Shown: piece after piece, positions 35,236 to 47,800 of the stretch
Position numbering within the stretch: the first letter of the stretch is position 1
Layout of the letters: each line of letters opens with the position of its first letter
Assembly (NCBI GenBank): GCA_916610825.1
Contig: OU744447.1
Span: forward strand, 28,222,561-28,286,560
Length of the DNA: 64,000 nucleotides
Reading direction: 5' to 3'
Source: Haliclystus octoradiatus
Taxonomy: Eukaryota > Cnidaria > Staurozoa > Stauromedusae > Haliclystidae
Position numbers and translations under genes: made by a program
The notes under the pieces: model-generated
Told to the model about the DNA's origin: nothing
Databases searched by the model: none
The model's input: only the letters and a program-made list of their open reading frames with translations

Positions 35236-35610
35236 AAAAAGTAATGTAGACGGTGTCGCCCTGCCGAAGGCACCCGTACCACTCCTCTATTTCTAGATGA
35301 GTGGCTTTTTTCGCTGAGAGCAATGATTTTAAACGCTCTTTGTTGATCTCAGCCGCGACACTGCAGATCAATTTCAACAGATTTCATGGCAGATCGGTCT
35401 TAATCGTCAATGCGCAACGATGTGCCGCAGCTACTCACAATGCAATTCCCTCTGGACCATTCCATCTGCCATCCTCAGATGGTACTTATTTGATGTTTCA
35501 GATAAAGTCAAGGCTGAGTTGACCTTAGGGGGATTTGAACCACAGTCAATTAGATATGATCCGATCTGAAGTTCGGTTGCTCTGCCATCTGAGCTAATCC
35601 TCCTACTGAT
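35236..35610 (-). mobile_element. tRNA-derived SINE, copy 1
   Basis: Read on the minus strand it starts near 35604 with GGAGGATTAGCTCAGATGGC (A box TAGCTCAGATGG) and has a B box GGTTCAAATCC about 50 bases on. A ~280 bp body and a short T-rich tail (ATTACTTTTT) follow. GCCGATGAT at 35227-35235 and 35611-35619 is the probable target duplication within the host LINE. Nearly identical to 42410-42780. The head resembles a tRNA but cannot form a complete functional one. Confidence 0.88.
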
Positions 35611-37855
35611 GCCGATGATGATTGGTACAATAATTGTCTTTGTATGCCACATTTTGGATATTTCCATCTCGAGGTCTTTGTATTTTGAAGGTTTTTCAAT
35701 TTCTTTCTTGGCAAGATTGTTTTCTGACGGGACTGATAAATCTATCAACATGCACACGCTACTACCATCATCAGTTTTAGTTTTGATGACGATGTCTGGA
35801 CGATTAGCAGCAATTTCTTTATCAGTATGGATTGGCATATTCCATAATATTGTAACTGGCTCGTTAGCCACTACTGTTTCAAGCTTGTGTTGATACCACT
35901 TTGATGGAACTTCTGCGTTATAAAACTGACAAATTCTCCAGTGAATGTATGCCAGGGCTTTGTTGTGTCGGTGAAGATATTCCGTTTTTGCCAAAATTGG
36001 ACAGGCCCAAAGGATGTATTCGACTGTCTTGTTACATAAATTGCATAGTCGCCATTTTGGATCTGTTCCATTCTTTATGATTTTATGGTCCACATCACCT
36101 TTTTAAATTTTTTAGAGTATTGACCATGCATTGGTTTTTCCTCCCATCTATCTCTCATTTTCTCTAAAGCTTTTGATTTAGCTACATTTTGATGGCCTTT
36201 GCATATTTAGACGCATTCACTTGCCCAGAGGGTACAATATCAGCAACATCTAATTTATTTGATATTTGTTCAGCTTGTCTATGGATAGAGTATTTTTTCT
36301 TTTCCTTCTCATGTCTGTAAATTAGTTGTAGCAGAGGGTCTGTTGATTTATCCAGATATGCATCCATAGTTTAAGATTGAGGTATCAAACGAGCATTCCA
36401 ACTGAATAAGACCTCTTCCACCTTGTCCTCTTGGGAGATAAATTCTTTCAACATCTGACTTTGGGTGATGCATTCTGAACATTGTTAAGAATTTTCGTGT
36501 TTCGCTATCCATTCTTTGAAGTTCTTCTCTCTCCCAGTCAATAAATCCAAAACTGTAGCTAACAACTGGGACTGCCTTTTAGAAAACTTGCCTTTGCACA
36601 TTTTTCAATACCAAAATCCATAGATATGTCATTGCTAAACTTCTTGACAGCTTCAACTAACGTTTCTAGCTGTTCGTCATTTCTTGCATACATCTTCAAA
36701 TCATCCATGTAGAACTGATGGTTAATTGTTTCTCCTTGAACAGTGTAGCCTATATCTGCGTCAGCCAAGATGGTAGATGGTAGAAAGGGGTGCCAAGCAT
36801 AAACAAAACAACAAAGGTGACAATGAGTCTCCTTGAAATATCCCATTCTTGATATCAATAGTTGGTGTTTTGATGTTTCCAGAGGAATGATTCAGTATTA
36901 AAGTGATTCTCTATGTATTCATGCTGTGCCTTATAAAGGTTTTAGGAGTTGTTGATACCTGATACATTTGTAGGACTTTGATAATCCATTCATGTGGTAC
37001 ACTGTCAAATGTTTTTTTATAGTCAATCCATGTTGTACTCATATTTTTCTTTTTCTTTTTGCAATCCTCAAGGATCATTTTGTTGACCAACAGGTGATCC
37101 TTACAACCATAGCTCCCCCATTTGCATCCCTTTTGTTCCATATGGAGTAGATTGTTAGATTCTAGAAAATTGTACGTTCGATTGGTGATAACTGATGTGA
37201 GTATTTTGTACATTGTCGGTAAACATGTTATTGGTCGATAGTTTTTGGGATTTAGCGTTTCTTTTGAATTTACCAAGAGATACGTAATGCCTTCAGTTAG
37301 CCAAGTTGGCGTATTTTCTGGATTCTGCACAATGTTGGTATATGATCTGGCTAGGTCATTGTGAATTGATGTCATATTCTTCAGCTAGAAATTTGGTATC
37401 TTGTCAACACCTGGGGATTTCCAGTTGCTGGCTTTTCTGATGGCATCAGCTACTTCGTTAATTTCTATTGCTTCCCATTCTTGTTGGGAGTGACAAATAT
37501 TATCATTCTCAAAATCTTTCAACCACAAAGCTGTATCATTGTGCTTCTTTTCATCCTCCCAAATTGTTTTCCAAAATGCTTCAACTTCTTGCACAGAGGC
37601 GGCAACATCAACTATCACCTGTTGTTACCCTAGCTCTCGATAGGCCTATACTTTTTTGGCATCTGTGTAGAAAACCCTATTTTGTCTAAAATGCTTACTT
37701 CTTTTATCAAATCGTCTGATGCGTTGAGCTTTTGCTTGTACAATTTGTGTTGACTGAAACATCGCAGTTATTCACAATAGAGTATTTCTTCTTTAGACGC
37801 CTCACTTTGGTTACTGATGTCAACTTATTTTCGCATTTGGTTCAATAATAAATTA
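35610..37855 (-). pseudogene. RT and restriction-like endonuclease ORF of the LINE, frameshifted
   Basis: From the right: QRIRRFDKRSKHFRQNRVFY, then EWEAIEINEVADAIRKASNW with SPGVDKIPNF. The RT has NYRPITCLPTMYKILTSVIT and KTFDSVPHEWIIK (motif A region), GIFQGDSLSPLLFCL and FYMDDLKMYARNDEQL (catalytic YMDD). After decayed sequence around 36100-36550 the frame at 35610-36093 gives CNLCNKTVEYILWAC (CCHC-type finger). NRPDIVIKTKTDD then MLIDLSVPSENNLAKKE follows, a PD...(D/E)xK arrangement seen in endonucleases of R2-like LINEs. All parts are in order, but frameshifts and stops are numerous. Confidence 0.82.
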
Positions 37856-38460
37856 AAGACCTAAAGTCTGTTTAATTTTTATAGCGTTTGTGCCGCGTTG
37901 TATAGACTGCTGATATCACCACCACATGAATATGTCTACGTTTCTTTTATTTCAAAACATATTTTGTTTGGCCTAATTATTCTGGTAATTCAGTATTTCG
38001 TATTGTTTTAATTATCATAAAACTGATTCAGTTTTAAGTTTCACTTGATCAAACCATTTCCACGCAGCTATTAAATTCAAAGTGGATTATTTTTGGTCTG
38101 GATATTTCAGTTTGAATTCGATTTTGCTGCCCGCTAGATTATCAACCTATGAAATTTTTCAAATCTCTAAATTTTTCAATACAATGATATCAAATAAAAT
38201 ATCAGATGGAGTATATTATTTTAAAACAACGTCACAGACCCATACTTTTCATACAACAAATTTGTTAGTGTACATGGTTATCTCGACACAAATGTTTGCA
38301 TAATTTCCCAACAACGGATTATCTGTATTATTTTGCCAGTAAGACGTACATAAGTCATGGACAGACACAGAAATATCGAAATATCGAAATATACTGATAT
38401 ATAAACAGACAGTATTATTAGTATAAGTAGATAATTATTATTATTATTATTATCTCAACA
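37856..38460. other. No recognisable feature
   Basis: AT-rich, short open frames without domains; a TTA run begins at the right edge (38438-38453). Confidence 0.4.
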
Positions 38461-38489
38461 TCTGTCGACATAGCTGTAAATATAAATAG

Positions 38490-38612
38490 AAGAGTCAAAG
38501 ACTACACATTCTGTTACTGTAACTTGAAGTTTCACGCTTTATCGCTTTATCTTTAAAGCGTGAAACTTCAAGTTACAGTAACAAAATGTGTAGTCTTTGA
38601 CTCCTCTATTTA
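38490..38612. repeat. Palindrome made of two Penelope-element 3' ends
   Basis: About 58 bp arms around a short centre near 38550. Both arms contain GCGTGAAACTTCAAGTTACAG and GTGTAGTCTTTGACTC, that is the GAAA side of a hammerhead motif followed by the element tail. The CTGATGA half is missing on both arms. Confidence 0.8.
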
Positions 38613-38616
38613 TATT

Positions 38617-38628
38617 ATTATTATTATG

Positions 38629-38685
<57 letters not shown>

Positions 38686-38697
38686 ATTATTATTATA
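38617..38697 (+). repeat. (TTA)n tract
   Basis: About 80 bp between two inverted Penelope-type ends. Confidence 0.92.
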
Positions 38698-38912
38698 AAT
38701 AGAGAAGTCAAAGACTACACATTTTGTTACTGTAACTTAAAGTTTCACGCTTTATTGCGCATACAGTTAAAACTAGATAATTAGAAATTAAATTATTAAT
38801 TAGATTATCAACTAGATTATCTAGTTTTAACTGTCTGATGAACGCAATAAAGCGTGAAACTTTAAGTTACAGTAACAAAATGTGTAGTCTTTGACTCCTC
38901 TATTTATATATT
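38697..38912. repeat. Palindrome of two ~80 bp hammerhead-containing element ends
   Basis: AGTCAAAGACTACACATTTTG at the left matches its reverse complement at the right, with TTAAAACTAGATAA and inverted TTATCTAGTTTTAA near the centre. The right arm has a complete hammerhead core on the + strand; the left arm (minus strand) has lost CTGATGA. Confidence 0.85.
38830..38873 (+). ncRNA. Type I hammerhead ribozyme (minimal stem III)
   Basis: All parts are in order. Stem I strand ACTGT (38830-38834), core CTGATGA (38835-38841), stem II ACGC/GCGT with AATAAA loop (38842-38855), and GAAA (38856-38859). Stem III is ACT/AGT with a TTA loop, then U at 38868 as the cleavage-site base, then stem I partner ACAGT (38869-38873). 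ACTGT/ACAGT and ACGC/GCGT are perfectly complementary. Hammerheads of this kind are known from Penelope-like element termini, and the neighbours here are such ends. Expected to self-cleave after base 38868. Confidence 0.82.
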
Positions 38913-39410
<498 letters not shown>

Positions 39411-39451
39411 AATAATAATAATGGTGATAAATCAAAGAAAACACATTCTTT

Positions 39452-39493
39452 ACTGTAACTCCAAGTTTCACGCTACTGCGATCATCAGACAGT
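39452..39493 (-). ncRNA. Hammerhead ribozyme motif, Penelope copy A
   Basis: Minus strand: ACTGT, CTGATGA, stem II CGC-AGTA-GCG closed by a U-U pair, GAAA, stem III ACT-TGG-AGT, a U at the cleavage position and ACAGT. Same sequence as the copy at 41376-41417. Stem II is weaker than in 38830-38873. Confidence 0.72.
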
Positions 39494-39679
39494 TTTTTAT
39501 TCTATGAAAAATGTATACATACATGATGGTTTTAACTCCTATTTCAGACTATACGTGAATGCCGCGCTATTGTTAATTATAGTGTTATTGTTTAAATACA
39601 ATGGTGTAAGTTTTTCTTTTGAAAATAGATGATAAAATAAATAAAATTGTTTCCTATTACATCAGTTGGTTGATTATTA

Positions 39680-40655
39680 TTATGTTTTTGTTTCTTTAAA
39701 ATTAGCTAAATAGAATTTGTTTTCGTGACGACATTTAGAAATTAGTTCGGATTTTCGATTTAATAGTTTTTCTTTTGAGCATATAATGTAATATTTTTCC
39801 AATAAACATAAATGACACTTTTTTGAAATGTTGCTATATGGCTTAGCATTGGCGATGGGTGACCATTTGACTGTATACTCGCTGTTGTTGTCTTTCAGCT
39901 CCCAAATATATTTTGATAGCTGTGTGCTAGTGCTATATTTTCTGTGTTTAAACGTTGACTTGTGTTGTGTATAGCGCACTTTAAATGTATCCTCTGTTAA
40001 ACCGATGTAGCACTTTCCCTCTTCGTCTTCTGGAGTGGTGACTTTTGCCTGGTAAAGGATTCCCTTCACTTGGCATCGATTATCAAATGGACAGGATCTT
40101 TTGTTTCTGCAATTGCAAGGCGTGGCATCGGTTGTGTTGTTATTTTCGCTATTTATTATTTTGTTATTGTGACTTTTCAGAATTGTGTCCATATTATTAG
40201 TGCAGCTATAGCTGACTTTGATTGTGTTACTATTAAATATTTTGCTAAGATTATTTGATTTAGGAAAATGCTTTTTAATGTTCAAAAATGATCGGCCAAT
40301 GTTTGTTTTTACGCTCTTATTGTAAGGCGGGTTGAACCATATCATCTTTCTGTTTCTGTTTCTTTTGCTGTTTTTGTGGCGTAGGGCGTGATTGATACGA
40401 AAGGTTTGCGTCGTGCCCGCTTGCTTCTAAGGCGTCTACGTACGTTTGTTTGCTTTTATCAAATATTTCTTCATTAGTAGATAAATCGGATATTCTTTGG
40501 TTAATGGCGGATGGTATTTGTTTTAGTATGGTTGGCGGATGGTTAGATTGTGTGTTAATATATAAAGGTTGATCGTTAGGCTTTCTGTATGGTTGGAACG
40601 TATTTGTATTTAAGTTGAAGGTAATATCTAAAAAGTCTATAAGTCTATTTATTAT
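39680..40655 (-). pseudogene. GIY-YIG part of Penelope-like copy A
   Basis: Two frames joined by a shift near 40330. Contains the linker, the zinc-like cluster, the GIY-YIG core and a C-terminus with KCHLCLLEKYYIICSKE and a terminal KETKT. No RT catalytic core remains, so this cannot mobilise itself. Nearly the same protein as copy B on the other strand. Confidence 0.82.
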
Positions 40656-40676
40656 AGCTATAGCTGCACTAATAAT

Positions 40677-41189
40677 ATGGACACAATTCTGAAAAGTCAC
40701 AATAACAAAATAATAAATAGCGAAAATAACAACACAACCGATGCCACGCCTTGCAATTGCAGAAACAAAAGATCCTGTCCATTTGATAATCGATGCCAAA
40801 TGAAGGGAATCATTTACCAGGCAAAAGTCACCACTCCAGAAGACGAAGAGGGAAAGTGCTACATCGGTTTAACAGAGGATACATTTAAAGTGCGCTATAC
40901 ACAACACAAGTCAACGTTTAAACACAGAAAATATAGCACTAGCACACAGCTATCAAAATATATTTGGGAGCTGAAAGACAACAACAGCGAGTATACAGTC
41001 AAATGGTCACCCATCGCCAATGCTAAGCCATATAGCAACATTTCAAAAAAGTGTCATTTATGTTTATTGGAAAAATATTACATTATATGCTCAAAAGAAA
41101 AACTATTAAATCGAAAATCCGAACTAATTTCTAAATGTCGTCACGAAAACAAATTCTATTTAGCTAATTTTAAAGAAACAAAAACATAA
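40677..41189 (+). pseudogene. GIY-YIG part of Penelope-like copy B
   Basis: 170 codons, open. CNCRNKRSCPFDNRC then KCYIGLTEDTFKVRYTQHK and CLLEKYYIICSKE. Differs from copy A at very few residues (for example RCQMKGII against RCQVKGIL). Lacks the RT, so it is a truncated copy rather than a gene. Confidence 0.82.
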
Positions 41190-41375
41190 TAATAATCAAC
41201 CAACTGATGTAATAGGAAACAATTTTATTTATTTTATCATGTATTTTCAAAAGAAAAACTTACACCATTGTATTTAAACAATAACACTAAAATTAACAAT
41301 AGCGCGGCATTCACGTATAGTCTGAAATAGGAGTTAAAACCATCATGTATGTATACATTTTTCATAGAATAAAAA

Positions 41376-41417
41376 ACTGTCTGATGATCGCAGTAGCGTG
41401 AAACTTGGAGTTACAGT
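41376..41417 (+). ncRNA. Hammerhead ribozyme motif, Penelope copy B
   Basis: ACTGT (41376-41380), CTGATGA (41381-41387), stem II CGC/GCG with AGTA loop plus an outer U-U, GAAA (41400-41403) and stem III ACT-TGG-AGT. Then U (41412) and ACAGT (41413-41417), which pairs with the first strand. Confidence 0.74.
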
Positions 41418-41445
41418 AAAGAATGTGTTTTCTTTGATCTATCAC

Positions 41446-41652
<207 letters not shown>

Positions 41653-41726
41653 AATTCCAGGATTATGCTAGATTCCAGATTATGACATCATATTTTATAA
41701 AATTGATTTATTGACATTCTTTCCAG

Positions 41727-41841
41727 CAAATAATGCTTCAAGAAAAGATGGCCATGCCAGATACAGAAGAGATTTCCACTAGGAAACTTGTAGAGGCCCA
41801 AAACAGGAAGAGCAAAAAATCTGGTGGATTCCAGTCAATGG
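41727..41841 (+). CDS. DDX54: DDX54 exon a (first seen)
   Basis: Acceptor TTCTTTCCAG before 41727, donor GTTAGT after 41841, ends in phase 1. Encodes [22 protein letters not shown] at 41733 is the first in frame but need not be the real start. Confidence 0.9.
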
Positions 41842-44800
41842 GTTAGTCAATAACAAATCTATGTGATACATCAAGACTTTTTAATCATTAGACCGAGCGC
41901 CACAGAACTAAAACGGCAGGTTTCTCCGGGCAATTTGAAATTTATTTTCATAAAAATAGTACAAATTCTTTACCGTTTCTTATTTTAGTCAAATTTTATT
42001 GTGAAGCTCACCAGCGATGAATTTATAAATCATTTCACGGTCAGAGCCCTCTTATTTCATAGATTTTGTGTTCCTCTCATGCAGCATTTTCTCAAAATGA
42101 TTAGAAGGCTTTGACCGTGAATCATGAAGTATAAATTGGATTTTTGAAGGGTTTACAATAAAATTTAATTAAAACAAGAAATAGGGACTTCTTTGGCATA
42201 TTTCTATATTTTCAAGTTGCCTGGAGAAATCTGCCATTTTAGTTCTGTGGCGTTCGGTCTACACGTACCATATATAGAATTCCTACAGCTATGTTCAGCT
42301 GGGAGGTTCAAAAAAGACAGACTTCCAAAAAGGAAATAATAGAATCCAAGTTACTGCCAAATAGTTTAAAGTCAAGCATTGTAGGTTTATTGTAATACGA
42401 CAGCAAAAGGGTAAAATAATGTAGACGGTGTCTCCCTACCGAAGGCACCCGTACCACTCCTCTATTTCCAGATTAGTGGCTTTTTTTCGCTGAGAGCAAT
42501 GATTTTAAACGCTCTTTGTTGATCTCAGCCGCGACACTGCAGATCAATTTCAACAGATTTCATGGCAGATAAGTCTTGATTGTCAATGCGCAACGATGCG
42601 CCGCAGCAACTCACAATGCAATCCCCTCTGGACCATTCCATCTGCCATCCTCAGATGGTACTCATTTGATGTTTCAGATAAAGTCAAGGCTGAGTTGACC
42701 TTAGGGGGATTTGAACCACAGTCGATCAGATATGATCCGATCTGAAGTTCGGTTGCTCTGCCATCTGAGCTAATCCTCCTTCAAGGTAGTGCAGCAACTA
42801 TTAGGTATGATTTGCCGCATACTAATTTGTTTCTGGACAGCAGGAGTTTTGAGACCAGTTAAAGTGCACATGACACCAAAAAATTTATTCCGGAATCAAG
42901 TAGCCCATGCAAAATAAATAGGAATGTCGGCAATAATTTTTCGATTTGGACTCTTATAAGCGGAGATATTTAATTTTGAAAGTACCATATTTCAGAAAGT
43001 GTGCTCCTTCGAAAGTCGGAACTCATGCCGGAATGACAAGAAAGCCCACTATGGAAAAATAACCAAGTCTAGACTTCAAAAAATCGTATCTTTTTTCTCG
43101 CGAAAAAGAAATGGTCCACTTTCCAGAACAGATATGCCCATATCTTCGGGACACCTTGTTGGCCATATCTGACTGAAATTGAACGTAAAATGTAGAGTTT
43201 ATAAAGGTTTTATTAGACTTCGATCAAGTTTTTCTGTCAAAAAGGTGTTAAAACACTGGATTAACGCATGTTATGCATCAAGGTGTTGACTACTAAAACA
43301 GCGGCAAAATGCTTTGTATTCACTTCGCCGCGGATGATGATCTAAACGTCTATAAAATTCATTGCGCTATTTCGGTCGATCTCCCGCAGCTTAACGTCAG
43401 TGCTTCACTGATTTGTTAGCTTCAATCTCAATGATTGGCTATTAAAAACCATTGCATGACCCCCTGTTTGCCTTGCAGCAGACGCGTTTCTTCAACAAAA
43501 ACACAATTACAGAAAGATGAAATCGACACACGCAATGTGTTTAATATCATACCTTAATCTAGTTTTATATTCGACGGACAACGGTTGTTGTCGACTTCTT
43601 CACAAAGCTATCCTGTCTAAGAATTATATTTAATCAATGAATTTAATATGCTGGAGATATTTTTATCTGATATATAAAATACAATATTATATCACAAAAG
43701 ACGTAATATATTAAACAGAGAGGTGTCTCATATTCGGGGAAAGATGGATATAATAATTCACTGAAACTAAAACATTTTGTACAGTTTAGACACACATATG
43801 GACAGTTTTACATTAATTTTGGCTTTCAAATCAACTTCATTGTTCAACTAATTTACATTTTATGTTGACGAAGACTAGATGTTATTCGTGAAATTATACA
43901 GTACAGTAACAAATCATATGATATTGCATTGTTTTTCGTTTCGAGCACTTCAGTGAGTGAATCATCGCTACAGATACACATGGCGAGTAGAACCGCCTTC
44001 AATGTCTGTATTATATTTACCTCGACCCTGAAATAATTCGAGTGTGCCCAGTGCATATCAGCATGCGAGTGTTGTTCAAGCGTCAGAATCAAATCATGAC
44101 GATCATCACAAATAACATTTAGCCTTCGTCAACATAAAATGTAAATTACTTGAACAATGAAGTTGAATTTGAAAGTCAAAATTAATGTAAAACTGTCCAT
44201 ATGTGTGTCCAAACCGTACAAAATGTTTTGGTTTCAATGAATTATTATTCCATCATTACCCAAATGTAAGAAACCTCTCTGTGTCGTCAATTGATATATT
44301 AAAGTCTTTTGTGATATAATATTGTATTTTATATATCAGATAAAAACATCTCCAGCATATTAAATTCATTGATTAAATATAATTCTTAGACAGGATAGCT
44401 TTGTGAAGAAGTCGACAACAACCGTTGTCCGTCGAATATAAAACTATATTAAACACATTGCGTGTGTCGATTTCATCTTTCTGTAATTGTGTTTTTGTTG
44501 AAGAAACGCGTCTGCTGCAAGGCAAACAGGGGGTCATGCAATGGTTTTTAATAGCCAATCATTGAGATTGAAGCTAACAAATCAGTGAAGCACTGACGTT
44601 AAGCTGCGGGAGATCGACCAAAATAGCGCAATGAATTTTATAGACGTTTAGATCATCATCCGCGTCGAAGTGAATACAAAGCGTTTTGCCACTGTTTTAG
44701 TAGTCAACACCTTGATGCGTAACATGCGTTAATCCAGTGTTTTAACACCTTTTTGACAGAAAAACTCCATCGAAGTCTAATAAAACCTTTATAAACTCTA

Positions 44801-47800
44801 CATTTTACGTTCAAATTCAGTCATATATGGCCAACAAGGTGTCCCGAAGATATGGGCATATCTGTTCTGGAAAGTGGACCATTTCTTTTTCGCTAGAAAA
44901 AAGTTACGATTTTTTGAAGTCTAGACTTGGTTATTTTTCCATAGTGGGCTTTCTTGTCATTCCGGCATGAGTTCCGACTTTCGAAGGAGCACAATTTCTG
45001 AAATATGGTACTTTCAAAATTAAATATCTCCGCTTATAAGAGTCCAAATCGAAAAATTATTGCCGCCATTCCTATTTATTTTGCATGGGCTACTTGATTC
45101 CGGAATAAAAATTTTTGGTGTCATGTGCACTTTAATGTAATTGACTCATCGATTGATCGATAAATCGATTACATTTTCATAAATCGATTCACGAAAATTG
45201 CAAATTGGTACCTTAAAAGATATTTTTTCAGCCACATGAAAAAAGCCTATTGGCTTATGGGCCTTGAATAAATGATGTTTGTTTGTTTGTTTATTATTAT
45301 TACCAATATACCCTACAATACATGTGTGTGGTAAGTGCATGTGAATTGCTTATTATAAATTTATAAAGAGATATTATTTACTAATAAATGAAGCTGACTG
45401 CCAAAACAGTGCATGCATATCTTATACACATGAAACTACCCAACGTCATATAAACATTTAAATTATATTAATTAAGATAACATAAAGTTATAAGCTATTA
45501 TAACCCCAGTATATGAGTTTAGTCTGATATATGCCGTAACGGGAATGATTTTTTAAGGAAGGAACCAAGAAAACTAAACAGTTTTGTGCATTCATGATTG
45601 AAGAGAAAAATGATAATGAATAAATGATAATGATGATGATGATGATGATGATGATGATAAAAAACTTTTGTTTCTTAATCGGAAATTTTTACAATACAAT
45701 ATTTCATTATTTATCTTGCCTTTTGATTCTTGATCTCTCCGAATATCATGGCATTAATGGGAATATAAATGTTATTTATTGAAAAAAGCTTCTTTGATTT
45801 ATAACATTGTTCAATGAATGAGTGGTAGTAACTGTTTTGTTTAGCCTACATCCCAAAGCATTGTAATTCAACTCCTGTTAATTATCTGCCAAGCCATTTG
45901 ACACCATTTTTGAGGTTGTCTATTGTTCTTGTGAAAAGGTGATCATGTTTTTTTAGCGCTGATAATATGAACACGTTCAAAAACACACTGTGATATAAGA
46001 ACAGTTTATTTTATTTCAAATGATTCAGCTCTATGCTATTAGGTTAACCTCGATTTATTTTTGGTTAAATTAGGAAATTACCTCGTACTATGCTGTGAAA
46101 CAGAACCAGCTTGAGGCAGATAATCTTTCCTCGTTACTCTCCAGCAGCATGTTGCAATTCTAAAGGTTTCCAAATTTTAGAATTATTTTTAAAAAATTTT
46201 GTTGTCGCAATTAATCAAACTTTCCTTCAGAAATATTTGGAGTCATTTGCGTGGCGTTTTTCTTCCAAGATCCTGAAAGCAATTAATTAGATAAGTAAAT
46301 TGAGCTGCTCGAGTGTGAAAAGTCAAGACCTTAAATGTGAATGTCAAAAACATGTGAGTTGTCACTTAACACTTGTCGGTTAATCCTTTTTCACAGCAGA
46401 AACCACATTTTCTATGCATCATAATCAACCTCGTAGTCTTCAAAATCTTCAAATCATTACCATTATAGCGTCTAAAGGCATCCAAGAAAAATGGGAGAAT
46501 TGTTTACACAAAGATGATGTATTTGTGCTTGAAAAATGTTAGCGTTTTCTCCAGTAACTTTTATATTAACGTCCCAAACCCCATTTCCTAATGTCAAATT
46601 CCATTAAAATATTAGCTCAACTTATTTTCAAAGAATTTTGAACAAGAAAATCAATTAGCCTGATAACGTTTTAAACTTTCTTTTTTTTCTGATATACATG
46701 CAGTAAAGCTGAAAACCTCATTTAAAGGCAATGCTTTCATGAGTCTTGTATGCCAGTATGTATTAAATTACTTAACAATTGTGTATCTCAACATAGTCCA
46801 ACCAACAAATCTGATTGCTATTCTTTCAAACATATCATACATTTGTAACAATGGCTGTTTTATGCTATTGACAGTAGAATAAGACTCGAAATAGATAAGA
46901 ATATTAATGTTGATGATATCCAAAAGATTTTACTAATAAATACGTTCTTGCTTGTTATAGGGCTCAGTCACTTGGTCTATAAAGGTGTGATGAGAAAAGG
47001 ATACAGAGTCCCAACACCTATCCAAAGAAAAGTAAGTTAACCATTTATAATTTGAAATTCTTAAACACCTTCTTTTTTTTCATATAAAGTTTACCTTGTA
47101 GGCAATCCCTGTCATAATGCATGGTGGTGATGTTGTGGCAATGGCACGTACAGGTAAGTCCTTTGAAATCATATCATAATTAACAGATTTTATCCTAGTA
47201 AACAGCTTTATTGTCAATTATGATTAAACAAAAATAGAAATTCTCATCATTACAATCTGAGCATACCTCCCTAATTCAATTCTATTGCAAAAGTATTTAG
47301 TTTGATCTCGATATGTTTGTTTTCATGTACTTCATTTGCCGATATGCCATTTTGCCAAGTAAGCAGATTAATATACGCTAAAATCCAAGACAAAATTGCA
47401 AATGCAAAATTGTTCGACCACAAAATAGTTTCATAAGGTTTCGAAAGTTTTTTTGCAAATAAAGGGGAATTTCACTTATCCAAATCCGTACCTAACCAGA
47501 TAAAACTCTGTTAGCATTTGAAGTTAAAACAGTAGCAAATGAGCATGAACAAGAGCTTATGTTCATATACAACTAACAATAGAAACTACAAACTGTTGTA
47601 TAATTGTTCTTGATTTTTTGTTGTTCTTGCAATGTTTCTGTTTTATTAGGTTCTGGAAAAACTGCTGCTTTTCTATTGCCAATGCTGGAGAAACTTCAAT
47701 GCCACAACACCAAGGTGGATATTAATTTTACTGTTGACTAACATGCTAAAGTTATTTACAGTGAATTTAATCAATATGTAGCCTAGTGTGATGAATGTGG

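Larger units (their letters stand above)
35098..37855 (-). mobile_element. LINE with restriction-like endonuclease (R2/R4/NeSL group), 5' truncated
   Basis: Minus strand, five or more frames from one broken ORF: upstream linker, RT, CCHC finger, PD-(D/E)xK-like nuclease and a conserved C-terminus (IQKIVLLGSDHILRRTLSI) ending near 35099. A tRNA-derived SINE interrupts it at 35236-35610. The N-terminal DNA-binding fingers are missing. The clade within this group was not determined. Confidence 0.82.
39411..40655 (-). mobile_element. Penelope-like element, 5'-truncated copy A
   Basis: Minus strand. Coding starts within the RT-to-endonuclease linker (DFLDITFNLNTNTFQPYRKP) and continues through PPYNKSVKTNIGRSFLN. 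The cysteine cluster CNCRNKRSCPFDNRC and the GIY-YIG relative CYIGLTEDTFKVRYTQH follow, ending at 39680. A ~240 bp 3' region with a hammerhead motif leads to a TAA run. Its last ~800 bp are mirrored by copy B. Confidence 0.85.

Noticed and set aside
35530..35604. tRNA gene
   Set aside because: A and B boxes are present, but acceptor and anticodon stems are imperfect and the sequence continues into a repeated SINE body with a second copy at 42410-42780.
40070..40799. Two frames reading MASIIKWTGSFVSAIARRG on opposite strands
   Set aside because: Antisense shadows of the two inverted Penelope copies; they are evidence for the palindrome, not a gene.
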